A DNA stretch of 42,454 nt from Candidatus Staskawiczbacteria bacterium (GTDB taxonomy: Bacteria > Patescibacteriota > Minisyncoccia > Minisyncoccales > Staskawiczbacteraceae): NCBI GenBank assembly GCA_026395295.1, contig JAPLYZ010000004.1, forward strand, positions 1 to 42,454, in the 5' to 3' direction. The translations under genes were made by a program, and so were the position numbers. Shown here piece by piece: positions 1 to 8,283 of this stretch. Each line of letters starts with the position of its first letter. Position 1 is the first letter of the stretch. Below the pieces are notes generated by a model that was not told where the DNA came from, searched no databases, and saw only the letters and a list, made by a program, of their open reading frames with translations.

Positions 1-2
1 CC

Positions 3-131
3 CTGGGCTACAAGACGCCTTTTGAATTAATGATAAAGCATGGTATGTTAAATCTTGAATATATCAAATCGTGGAGGAACAATCGTTTTTCTTACGACAT
101 TAACCGTCAATCAGTTGCGATTCGGGGGTGA
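3..131 (+). pseudogene. Transposase C-terminal fragment (DDE integrase-core type), cut by the window edge
   Basis: An open frame enters from the left edge and encodes 42 residues before a TGA. It starts LGYKTPFELM, which matches the end of rve/DDE integrase-core transposases of the IS3/IS481 type, where a conserved Y-x-T-P motif follows the last catalytic residue. The rest is a basic tail (KSWRNNRF). The catalytic DDE residues would lie outside the window, so an intact upstream gene cannot be excluded. The gene converges on rpoC, and two strong hairpins separate them. I infer the right end of an insertion sequence here; no terminal inverted repeat can be confirmed from one end. Confidence 0.55.
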
Positions 132-200
132 ATTTGCAAACCACCCTAATACTTAATTATACACCCATTATAAAACTTTGTCAATCCATTCACGCAACTT

Positions 201-229
201 AATACCCCACTGGTTTAGGGTGGGGTATT
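201..229. terminator. Hairpin terminator between transposase fragment and rpoC
   Basis: Perfect 10-bp stem (AATACCCCAC pairing with GTGGGGTATT) around a 9-nt loop, followed on the plus strand by a T-rich stretch. It probably ends plus-strand transcription from the transposase side and backs up the next hairpin for rpoC. Confidence 0.65.
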
Positions 230-230
230 T

Positions 231-266
231 TAGTAAGTTTTTTGGCTCGAGCCAAAAAACTTACTA
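231..266. terminator. 36-bp perfect palindrome, probable bidirectional terminator of rpoC
   Basis: The 18 bases 231-248 are the exact reverse complement of 249-266. The centre is GGCTCGAGCC, flanked by A/T runs on both sides, so each strand reads as a GC-core hairpin with a T run. It lies 43 bp past the rpoC stop and is the likely end of the rpoB-rpoC transcript. Confidence 0.7.
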
Positions 267-309
267 TTCTTTAACATTCAACAAATTTTATTCAAGGAAT
301 TAACAAATT

Positions 310-3300
310 TTATTCTTTTATTTTGGGAATAAAACCGGTGCCGACTGGAATAAGTTTTCCAATGATTACGTTTTCTTTTAATCCGCGAAGCTTGTCTTCC
401 TTGCCTTCAAGAGAAGCCTTAATCAAAACTCGAGAAGTTTGTTGGAAGGAAGCCGCTGACAGGAATGATTCTGAATTCAAGGCAACCTCGGAAATTCCAA
501 GCAATATCTGGATGCCAACCGGCGGAGTTTTCTTTTCTTGTTTTAGCCTTTCAACTTCTTCGTTGAAAATTGCGCGCTCAACAACTTCTCCTCTTATCCA
601 ATCAGAATCGCCCTCCTCTTTAATTCTTACCCTTGAAAACATTTTCTGGATAATTATCTCAATATGCTTGTCGTTAATATCAACGCCCTGCGAGGAATAA
701 ATTTTTTGCACTTCCTGCAAAACATATCTCTGAGTTGCCTCAACCCCGGAAGTTTTATAAAGTTTTTTCAAATCCAAACTTCCGTCGCACAACGGCTGGT
801 TTTCCTTAACTTCCTGACCTTTCTCAACTATAATGGCTATTCTTCCAGGAATTTTATATTCCATTGTGTCTTTTTTACTGCCAGATTTCTTGGATGGCTG
901 AATTTTAACAATCCTCTGTTCTTCATCAATGCCGATGACTTTACCCTCTGTTAAGGACATTATGGCCTCGCCTTTAGGGGCTCTGCACTCAAAAATTTCC
1001 TCAATTCTAGGCAAACCCTGGGTAATGTCGCCTGCTCCCACAATTCCTCCCAAATGGTGAGTTCTTAATGTCAACTGAGTGCCCGGTTCTCCAATTGCCT
1101 GAGCCGCCACAATGCCAACCGCCTCGCCCAATTTCACAGGGTGGTTTCTGCCTAAGTCCCAACCATAACATTTTTGGCAGACTCTCTGAACCGATTTGCA
1201 GGTTAAAGGAGAAGCCACTGTAACTCTTTCAATTCCGGTTTCCTCTGCGATTGCTTTGGCGGCCTTCCAGTTAATTATTTCTCCTTTTTTGGCAAAAACC
1301 ATTTTGCCGTGTTCAACTGTTTCTAAAGCAGTCCTGCCAACTATTTTGAAAACAAAGTCCTGTTCAATTAAGTCAGCTTCTTTTTTGTAAACAGTCAAAC
1401 CAACTTTATCTCCGCAGTCTTCCTCTGTGATAATCACATCGTGAGCAACATCAACCAGCCTTCTTGTCAGGTACCCGGCAGAAGAAGTTCTCAAAGCTGT
1501 GTCGGCTGTTCCTTTTCTGGCTCCGTGAGTTGAGATAAAATATTCCAGCACGTTAAAGCCCTCTGTGAAAGATGACTTTACAGGGAGTTCTATAATATTT
1601 CCAGATGGGTTGTTCACCAAGCCCTTCATTCCGGCCATTTGAACAGGCTGAGCCCAAGTTCCCCTGGCGCCAGCTGAGATAATTGACATTACAGGACCTT
1701 CGGCAGGCAAAGTAGTTTTCAGCAATGTTTCAATTTTTGTTTTAACAGTCTGCCAAACCAAAATTTTCTGTGAAGTTTTTTCTTCGGGGCTCAAAAGTCC
1801 TTTTTCAAAATGGCTATCAATCTGCCTGACTTCTTGTTCTGCGGTTAATATCAACTCTTTCTTTTCCGGTGGAACTATCAAGTCATCCATGCCCCAGCTA
1901 ATACCGGACAGTGTGCAATATTCAAAACCCAATGTTTTTATGTCGTCTATTATAACAACTGCTTTTTCGTTAGGATATTTTTCAATTATTTCTCTCACCA
2001 AACCTTTTAGAGCCTTGTTATCAATTAATTTGTTCACATAAGGATAATCATCCGGCAAAACAGCGTTCAAAATTAATCTGCCCACAGTTGTCTCAATTAA
2101 TTCCATTTTCTCTGACCCGCCCTGAACCGCGTCGAAGGGTTTCGGGTGAGGAACTTTTATCAAGTCGTTCTGTTTTAAATATCCATAGTCAAATGCTGTG
2201 GTTGCTTCTGAAATGCTTGAATACACTTTTACATTGTTCGGATCTTTTGTGTCTTGCGCAGGGTTTAATTTTGTTAAAAAATAACAACCTAAAGCAATAT
2301 CTCTGAATGGCCCGATTACCGGCATTCCGGTTGCAGGTCTTAAAAGATTTAGCGTTGAAAGCATTGTTTCTCTGGCTTCTTTTTGCGCTTCGTCGGACAA
2401 AGGCAGATAAACTGCCATTTGGTCTCCGTCAAAGTCAGCATTAAACGCTTCGCAAACCAAAGGATGTAATTTTATTGTTTCTCCTTCTGTCAAAAGCGGT
2501 CTGAATGCTTGTATGCCAAGCCTATGCAGAGTTGGAGCTCTGTTAAGCAACACTAATTTATCTTTTATAATTTCTTCCAAGATTGCCCAAACTTCCGGAG
2601 TTTTTTCTTCAACTAGTCTGGCGGCTCCCCTAATGTTGTAAGCCAATTCTTTGTCTAAAATTCTTTTAATGACAAATGGTTTGAAAATTTCCAAAGCCAG
2701 CGTTTTAGGCAAACCGCATTGTGAGAAATGCAATTCCGGACCAACCGCAATAACCGACCTGCCGGAATAATCCACGCGCTTTCCCAAAAGATTTTGTCTG
2801 AACCTTCCCTGTTTTCCTGCAAGCATTGCCGCCAAAGATTTCAACAAGCGCTTTCCGCCTGTTGTGGCTGTTGTGGTAACTCCCTTTCTCATTTCGTTAT
2901 CAATTAAAGCGTCAACAGCTTCCTGTAACATTCTTTTTTCATTTCTGACAATTACCGGCGGAGCTTTTATTTCCTGCAAGTATTTCAATCTATTGTTTCT
3001 GTTTATAACTCTTCTGTATAAATCATTTAAGTCAGAAGAAGCATACCTTCCACCATCTAACTGAACCATTGGCCTCAAATCAGGAGGCAAAACCGGTAAA
3101 ACATCCATAAACATCCATTCCGGCCTTACGTTTGCCTTTAACATTCCTTGAAACAATTTCAATCTTCTTAAAATTTTCTTTCTTGTTGCCGGTGGAGCCT
3201 CTTTTGCTTCTGCGGCTATTTGCTCGGTTTCTTTTTTCAAATCAATTTTTGTAAAAAGATCTCTCACGACTTCCGCTCCGGTTCCCGCCTCAAAAACTTC

Positions 3301-3909
3301 TCCATATTTTAAAGAAAGAGTGTGATAGGCAACCTCAGACAAAATCATCAACGGCTTTATATTCAAAACTTCTTCTTTGGCTTTTTCCCTTGCCTGTTTT
3401 AACTCGCTTTTTGCGGCCTCTGTTTTTTCTTTCTTAACTTTGGACTTATATTCTGACTCAATGGCCTCCATAATCCTGTCGCGGGCCGCTTCATCAATTT
3501 TGGTGATAATATACGAAGAAAAATAAACAACCTTTTCCAATTGCTGCGAGCTCTTGTCCAAAACCAAACCCATTCTTGACGGCACACCCCTCAAAAACCA
3601 AATATGCGAAACCGGGGTGTACAATTTAATGTGTCCCATTCTTTCCCTTCTTACAGAAGATTTTGTCACCTCAACTCCGCACCGATCGCAGACAACTCCT
3701 TTGTACCTTATTCTTTTATATTTCCCGCAGGCGCACTCGTAATCTTTTTCCGGTCCAAAAATTCGTTCGTCAAAAAGCCCGTCCTTTTCAGGCTTCTGGG
3801 TTCTGTAATTAATGGTTTCCGGCTTAATCACCTCGCCATGAGACCAGGACATAATGTCCTCGGGCGAAGCAATTTTTATTCTTATTGATTCTAGGTCAAG
3901 TACTCGCAT
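310..3909 (-). CDS. rpoC: DNA-directed RNA polymerase subunit beta'
   Basis: 1199 residues. This is the largest catalytic subunit of RNA polymerase, which holds the active-site Mg and the clamp. The N-terminal zinc site is C59/C61/C74/C77, the catalytic motif NADFDGDQM lies at 490-498 (Asp 492, 494, 496), and the second zinc site is C832/C904/C911/C914. The bridge-helix and trigger-loop region is intact and the protein ends with the usual beta' C-terminal segment. It starts 23 bp after the rpoB stop and is surely co-transcribed with it. The ATG is preceded by A/T-rich sequence without a Shine-Dalgarno motif. Residues about 588-602, just before the ETTVGR motif, contain a palindromic in-frame insert (see separate entry). 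The length is close to the usual bacterial 1150-1400. Confidence 0.98.
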   Translation of the reverse strand: MRVLDLESIRIKIASPEDIMSWSHGEVIKPETINYRTQKPEKDGLFDERIFGPEKDYECACGKYKRIRYKGVVCDRCGVEVTKSSVRRERMGHIKLYTPVSHIWFLRGVPSRMGLVLDKSSQQLEKVVYFSSYIITKIDEAARDRIMEAIESEYKSKVKKEKTEAAKSELKQAREKAKEEVLNIKPLMILSEVAYHTLSLKYGEVFEAGTGAEVVRDLFTKIDLKKETEQIAAEAKEAPPATRKKILRRLKLFQGMLKANVRPEWMFMDVLPVLPPDLRPMVQLDGGRYASSDLNDLYRRVINRNNRLKYLQEIKAPPVIVRNEKRMLQEAVDALIDNEMRKGVTTTATTGGKRLLKSLAAMLAGKQGRFRQNLLGKRVDYSGRSVIAVGPELHFSQCGLPKTLALEIFKPFVIKRILDKELAYNIRGAARLVEEKTPEVWAILEEIIKDKLVLLNRAPTLHRLGIQAFRPLLTEGETIKLHPLVCEAFNADFDGDQMAVYLPLSDEAQKEARETMLSTLNLLRPATGMPVIGPFRDIALGCYFLTKLNPAQDTKDPNNVKVYSSISEATTAFDYGYLKQNDLIKVPHPKPFDAVQGGSEKMELIETTVGRLILNAVLPDDYPYVNKLIDNKALKGLVREIIEKYPNEKAVVIIDDIKTLGFEYCTLSGISWGMDDLIVPPEKKELILTAEQEVRQIDSHFEKGLLSPEEKTSQKILVWQTVKTKIETLLKTTLPAEGPVMSIISAGARGTWAQPVQMAGMKGLVNNPSGNIIELPVKSSFTEGFNVLEYFISTHGARKGTADTALRTSSAGYLTRRLVDVAHDVIITEEDCGDKVGLTVYKKEADLIEQDFVFKIVGRTALETVEHGKMVFAKKGEIINWKAAKAIAEETGIERVTVASPLTCKSVQRVCQKCYGWDLGRNHPVKLGEAVGIVAAQAIGEPGTQLTLRTHHLGGIVGAGDITQGLPRIEEIFECRAPKGEAIMSLTEGKVIGIDEEQRIVKIQPSKKSGSKKDTMEYKIPGRIAIIVEKGQEVKENQPLCDGSLDLKKLYKTSGVEATQRYVLQEVQKIYSSQGVDINDKHIEIIIQKMFSRVRIKEEGDSDWIRGEVVERAIFNEEVERLKQEKKTPPVGIQILLGISEVALNSESFLSAASFQQTSRVLIKASLEGKEDKLRGLKENVIIGKLIPVGTGFIPKIKE
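2114..2143 (-). repeat. Palindromic repeat inserted in frame in rpoC
   Basis: Minus-strand core CCCTTCGACGCGGTTCAGGG has CCCT/AGGG arms. It closely resembles the copy at 37565-37584 and a repeat I know to be scattered through many bacterial genomes (CCCTTCGACAAGCTCAGGG type). It encodes part of KPFDAVQGGSEK, which looks extra compared with other beta' subunits at this position. Confidence 0.55.
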
Positions 3910-3932
3910 GGGTTTGTTTTTTTAATTTTAAA

Positions 3933-6900
3933 TTAGCGCCTATTGTCTCTTCTCTCTTCTCTGTCGTCGCGAAGTTCGCGCGGCTTTTCTTTGACTTCAA
4001 CCGACATGCCAAGAGATTTTAATTCTGCCACAAGCAAGTTAAATGAAGCCGGAATGTTTGGATTCCTTATTGGCTCGCCTTTCAAAATTGACTCGTAAGC
4101 AGCGGCTCTGCCCTGCACGTCGTCAGATTTTATTGTCAGCATTTCCTGCAAAGTGTGGGCAACCCCATATCCTTCCAATGCCCAGACTTCCATTTCTCCA
4201 AATCTTTGGCCTCCAAATTGCGCTTTTCCTCCCAATGGCTGTTGAGTAATTAACGAATAAGGACCAATTGACCTGGCGTGCACCTTATCATCAACCATGT
4301 GGATCAATTTCATCACATACATGTAGCCGACTGTAATTGGTTTTGGAAATGGCAAGCCTGTTCTTCCGTCATAAAGCGTAGTCTGTCCGGATTCTGGCAA
4401 ACCGGCCAATTTTAATTCTCTTTTTACATCTGTCTGATCAGCTCCCAACAATGCAGGAGAAATTGCGATATAATTTAATTTATGAGCCGCCCAGCCAAGG
4501 TGGGTTTCCAAAATCTGACCTATGTTCATACGAGAAGGAACAGATAACGGAGAAATTATCAGATCAATTGGAGTTCCGTCAGCTAAAAATGGCATTTCTT
4601 CTTCGCGTAAAATTTTTGAAACCACTCCTTTGTTCCCGTGGCGTCCCACTAATTTATCTCCAACTTTAGCTTTTCTGGTTTCGGCAATTTCAACCCTAAT
4701 TCTTTTTATTACCCCTGGCTCCAACTTGAAGCCAAGCTCTCTTGAGAATATTTTTACATTAACAACTTTTCCTTTTTTCCCGTGCTCCATTCTCAAAGAA
4801 GAATCTTTGACGTCTTTGGCTTTGTCTCCAAAAATCGCTCTTAACAATCTTTCTTCCGGAGTTAATTCTGCCTCTCCTTTCGGAGAAATTTTTCCAACTA
4901 AAATATCATTAGGGCCGACTTCGGCTCCAACTCTTACAATTCCTTCTTCATCTAAGTCTTTTAATTTTTCCTCTCCAACATTTGGAATGTCCGATGTTGT
5001 AACCTCGGGCCCCAATTTTGTTTCCCTGACGTCGCAGGTAAAATCTTCAATGTGAATTGAGGTGAATTCGTCTTCTTTGGTAAGCTTTTCTGAAATGGTC
5101 ATTGAGTCCTCAAATCCTCCGCCCCTCAATGGCAAGAAACAAACCAAAATATTTCTGCCCAAAGCCAGCCTGCCCTGGGAAATAGCGGCGCCGTCAGCCA
5201 TCACGTCTCCCTTCTTAACTTCCTCGCCTTTTATGACTATTGGTTTTTGGTGAAAACATGAATACTGGTTAGTTCTGACAAAAGTTTGCAATTCGTATTC
5301 AACCTCGCCTTTTTTGTCATATTGAACTTTAATGTGTTGAGCATCAACCTCTTTGACAACTCCATTGTCTTCTGCAAGTATTACTTGACCGGAATCTCGA
5401 GCGACATTCCTCTCTGTTCCTGTTCCAACCAGTGGAGCTTCGGGCCTTATCAATGGAACTGCCTGACGTTGCATGTTAGAACCCATCAACGCCCTGGAAG
5501 CATCGTCGTGGTTTAAAAATGGGATTAAAGAAGTGGCAACAGAAATAAACTGTTTTGAAGAAACATCAATATAATCAATCGCGGAAATTTCAACCTCGGC
5601 CGGCTCGCCCTTTACTCTTGCTTCAACCTTGTTTGGCGGAATTTCGGGAAGAATTTTCAACGATTCAGTTAAAGGAACCGAGGCTGGCGCTATGCTGTGC
5701 CTCTCTTCTTCTTGAGCCGAAAGATATTCTATTTCGTCAGTCACCTTTCCGTTTTTTACTTTAAAATATGGGGCCTCAATAAAACCATAAGGATTTATTC
5801 TGGCGAAAGAAGCCAAGTGGCCCACCAATCCAACATTAGGACCTTCCGGGGTTTCTATAGGACAAATTCTGCCATAATGAGAGGGTTGAACGTCTCTAAC
5901 TTCAAATCCGGCTCTTTCGCGAGTCAAACCTCCAGGGCCTGTTGTGGTTAATCTTCTCTTGTGCTCTAACTCCGCCAACGGATTTTCGTTATCCATAAAC
6001 TGCGAGAATTGCGAAGAAGCAAAAAATTCTTTGATAACAGCTATCAATGGTCTTGGGTTAATCAGTTGTATCGGAGTGACTGTGCCTGCCTCCAAGGTAG
6101 ACATTTTGTCTTTGATAATTCTTTCCATTCTCATTAAGCCAACTCTCAGCCTATTCTGCAAAAGTTCCGACAATGTTCTCACCCTCCTGTTTCCCAAATG
6201 GTCAACCTGGTCTGGTTTTGCCATTGGATCGTTGTTTAAGCGAATAACCTCCTTAACAACCTCAACAATGTCTTCAATCTTTAACATTCTGTCTTCTTTT
6301 GTTATCTCTTTGCTCAAATCTTTTGGAGCTAAGTTGGGCAACCTCAACCAGGTTTTCCATCTGCCGACTTTTGACAAATCGTATCTGTCAAAATTGAAAA
6401 ACATATTAAAAATCAAATCTTGGGCAGTGTCAGGGGTAACCAAATCTCCCGGTCTCAGCCTTCTGTAAACTTCCACTAAGGCTTCCTTCTGGTCTTTGCA
6501 GGTATCTCTTTTAAGAGTTTCTTTTATATATCTTATTTCTCCGGTGTCCACATCCTTGAAAGCTTTTTCAACTTTTTCAACTCCGTCCAAACCAAGCGCC
6601 ATAAGCAAAGTTGTTGCCGGAACTTTTCTCTTCCTGTTTATTTTCACTCCAATAAAGCCCGATTCTTCTGTTTCAAATTCAAGCCAAGCTCCTCTGTTAG
6701 GAATTATCTTAGAACCGAAATAATTCTTGCCCCTCCAAAGTCTTGCTGTAAAAAAAGCTCCGGGCGAACGGATAAGCTGGGAAACAACCACTCTTTCCAC
6801 TCCGTTTACAACAAAAGTCCCCCTCTCTGTCATAACAGGGAAATCAGCTAAATAAACCTCTTGTTCTTTGACTTCTTTTGTCTTCAAGCTGACAAGCTTG

Positions 6901-7175
6901 ATTTTTACTCTGAGCGCGGTTTCTAAAGAATCATTGTTCTTTTTGGCCTCCAAACCGTTTTTGTAGTTTGGCTTGGAAAGCTTGTAGTCGCCAAACCAAA
7001 GTTCAAATTCTTTGCCGGTGTAATCTCTAATCGGAGAAATTTCCTCCAAAAGTTCTTTAACCCGAACATTCCAAAAATCCTCCCAAGTTTCCTTTTGCAT
7101 TGTCAAAAGGTGGGGAGTTGAAAAAGAGAGCTTAGATTTTGAAAAGTTCTTTACCTTACTTATAATCTCTGCCAT
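3933..7175 (-). CDS. rpoB: DNA-directed RNA polymerase subunit beta
   Basis: 1080 residues, a compact beta subunit as in many small bacterial genomes. The fork, lobe and rifampicin-pocket regions are present, including MDNENPL, HKRRL, GPGGLTRERAGFEVRDV and PIETPEGPN; the C-terminal part carries GGKAQFGGQRFGEMEVWALE. In the rifampicin cluster, the three residues that are usually Ser-Ala-Leu after HKRRL are Thr-Thr-Thr (410-412). The C-terminus ends in a charged RDDREERRDNRR tail. rpoB is first in the rpoB-rpoC operon and has its own promoter and a leader of about 170 nt. No rplJ/rplL genes lie upstream. Confidence 0.98.
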   Translation of the reverse strand: MAEIISKVKNFSKSKLSFSTPHLLTMQKETWEDFWNVRVKELLEEISPIRDYTGKEFELWFGDYKLSKPNYKNGLEAKKNNDSLETALRVKIKLVSLKTKEVKEQEVYLADFPVMTERGTFVVNGVERVVVSQLIRSPGAFFTARLWRGKNYFGSKIIPNRGAWLEFETEESGFIGVKINRKRKVPATTLLMALGLDGVEKVEKAFKDVDTGEIRYIKETLKRDTCKDQKEALVEVYRRLRPGDLVTPDTAQDLIFNMFFNFDRYDLSKVGRWKTWLRLPNLAPKDLSKEITKEDRMLKIEDIVEVVKEVIRLNNDPMAKPDQVDHLGNRRVRTLSELLQNRLRVGLMRMERIIKDKMSTLEAGTVTPIQLINPRPLIAVIKEFFASSQFSQFMDNENPLAELEHKRRLTTTGPGGLTRERAGFEVRDVQPSHYGRICPIETPEGPNVGLVGHLASFARINPYGFIEAPYFKVKNGKVTDEIEYLSAQEEERHSIAPASVPLTESLKILPEIPPNKVEARVKGEPAEVEISAIDYIDVSSKQFISVATSLIPFLNHDDASRALMGSNMQRQAVPLIRPEAPLVGTGTERNVARDSGQVILAEDNGVVKEVDAQHIKVQYDKKGEVEYELQTFVRTNQYSCFHQKPIVIKGEEVKKGDVMADGAAISQGRLALGRNILVCFLPLRGGGFEDSMTISEKLTKEDEFTSIHIEDFTCDVRETKLGPEVTTSDIPNVGEEKLKDLDEEGIVRVGAEVGPNDILVGKISPKGEAELTPEERLLRAIFGDKAKDVKDSSLRMEHGKKGKVVNVKIFSRELGFKLEPGVIKRIRVEIAETRKAKVGDKLVGRHGNKGVVSKILREEEMPFLADGTPIDLIISPLSVPSRMNIGQILETHLGWAAHKLNYIAISPALLGADQTDVKRELKLAGLPESGQTTLYDGRTGLPFPKPITVGYMYVMKLIHMVDDKVHARSIGPYSLITQQPLGGKAQFGGQRFGEMEVWALEGYGVAHTLQEMLTIKSDDVQGRAAAYESILKGEPIRNPNIPASFNLLVAELKSLGMSVEVKEKPRELRDDREERRDNRR

Positions 7176-7189
7176 AAATTAGGTGCTTG

Positions 7190-7256
7190 GGTGTTGAGTT
7201 CTGGATTTTAGACAAGCCTTTAATCAGCTAATGCCTAATGCCTAAGACTCAACACC
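7190..7256 (-). repeat. Inverted repeat in the rpoB leader
   Basis: GGTGTTGAGT (7190-7199) and ACTCAACACC (7247-7256) are perfect 10-bp inverted arms around a 47-nt loop containing a short tandem repeat (taatgcc twice). It lies inside the predicted 5' leader of rpoB, just upstream of the start codon. Confidence 0.5.
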
Positions 7257-7269
7257 TAATTTTACAAAC

Positions 7270-7300
7270 AAAAAATTTCGGTAATAAAAAATAACCGAAA
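7270..7300 (-). terminator. Terminator-like hairpin in the rpoB leader (attenuator candidate)
   Basis: On the minus strand, TTTCGGT pairs with ACCGAAA around an 11-nt AT loop and is followed at once by six T. It lies about 45 nt after the predicted rpoB start site and 95 nt before the ATG. The stem is AT-rich, so strength is uncertain. Confidence 0.45.
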
Positions 7301-7352
7301 CAAAGGTGATGAATTGTTCTTAGAGAAAAATTAAAGTGACCACAGTAAATAC

Positions 7353-7381
7353 ATCTTAATCCTTTTATGTTGATATGTCAA
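7353..7381 (-). promoter_or_regulatory. Sigma70-type promoter for rpoB-rpoC
   Basis: On the minus strand, TTGACA (7376-7381), a 17-bp spacer, then TAAGAT (7353-7358). The -35 is a perfect consensus and lies just before the stop codon of the DUF1189 gene. Predicted start near 7346. Confidence 0.7.
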
Positions 7382-7386
7382 TACTT

Positions 7387-8244
7387 TTAAGCAACCGAGG
7401 CCGGCGCAGGAGATTTTTCGGCGTTTTTATTCAAATTAAGCACGGCGAAAATTATAACTAAAATTGTAAAGAAGAATGGGAATGTGAGCTTAAATGAAAT
7501 TGCTTCAAGAATGCTGATTACAATAATGGCTCCGGTCATAAGTTGCATACCCGCGATGTACGACTTTTTGTAGCCTATTTTTATACCCTTAGTTTTTGCC
7601 ACCAGCCATATCAGCAATGCTCCAAACAAAAGATAAATCATTTTCAGTATTACGGCCATGTAGCCGATTATATAAGCTCCGACAAAAACAATCGGATAAA
7701 GAACAACTATAAATGGCTTTAATGTGTTAATAAAATCTGCAATCTTTCCTCTATTCAAGGTGAAATCTTTCACGCTAGACAAAGGAATTATAGAAATTTT
7801 GTTCTTGTCCAAATATGCTACATTGTCTGCTGTCAACCAAACCCCTGTTTTGTAGGAATTGAAGGTGTCTAAATCAAATTTATTTTTTGTATCAATGACA
7901 ATATAATTCTCTATATTAGATTCATTCCCGCTTGTATTATCGGCGCTTTGGTACTCCTTGGGCGCTCTTATAAAATAGGGCTCCTGTACGTTAGTAGAAA
8001 CCTTCCCGTTTTTGATGGTTATTGTAAGCTCTTGAGGGAAATAGTTTGCCATCTTGGGAGCCTGCTCGGATAAATTATTAACTATTGGAATAAATTTTAC
8101 AGTCACAACAATAGTAAAAACCAAAGCAAAGAGCAAAGCAAAAGCCAAAAGATATTTGAACGAATAAGAGAATGGCTTGGCTATAACCTCTTCATAATAC
8201 TTTGGCCCGTAAATGCTGTTTTTTATTTTTACAAAAATATTCAT
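7387..8244 (-). CDS. DUF1189-family membrane protein
   Basis: 285 residues. The N-terminal pattern (IKNSIYGPKYYEEV, then a hydrophobic helix at about 28-50) matches the DUF1189 family of uncharacterised membrane proteins. An extracytoplasmic domain follows (about 55-180), with a beta-rich segment PQELTITIKNGKVS. Three or four C-terminal helices (about 183-270) and an Ala/Pro tail complete it. It is downstream of rodA with a 39-bp gap, so it may be co-transcribed with a cell-wall gene. The function is unknown; an envelope role is only inferred. The family call rests on pattern recognition without a profile search. Confidence 0.7.
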   Translation of the reverse strand: MNIFVKIKNSIYGPKYYEEVIAKPFSYSFKYLLAFALLFALVFTIVVTVKFIPIVNNLSEQAPKMANYFPQELTITIKNGKVSTNVQEPYFIRAPKEYQSADNTSGNESNIENYIVIDTKNKFDLDTFNSYKTGVWLTADNVAYLDKNKISIIPLSSVKDFTLNRGKIADFINTLKPFIVVLYPIVFVGAYIIGYMAVILKMIYLLFGALLIWLVAKTKGIKIGYKKSYIAGMQLMTGAIIVISILEAISFKLTFPFFFTILVIIFAVLNLNKNAEKSPAPASVA

Positions 8245-8283
8245 AATTTTTAATTTTAATTACTTTTACTATTTATACCAAAT

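Noticed and set aside
4522-5055. Plus-strand open frame of 177 codons opposite rpoB
   Set aside because: It is antisense to a highly conserved gene, has no domain pattern and reflects codon bias of rpoB.
5944-6468. Plus-strand open frame of 174 codons opposite rpoB
   Set aside because: Same reason: a shadow of rpoB with low-complexity Ser/Leu sequence.
7228-7245. Tandem taatgcc in the rpoB leader, considered as a regulatory array
   Set aside because: Only two copies in low-complexity DNA; kept only as part of the inverted repeat.
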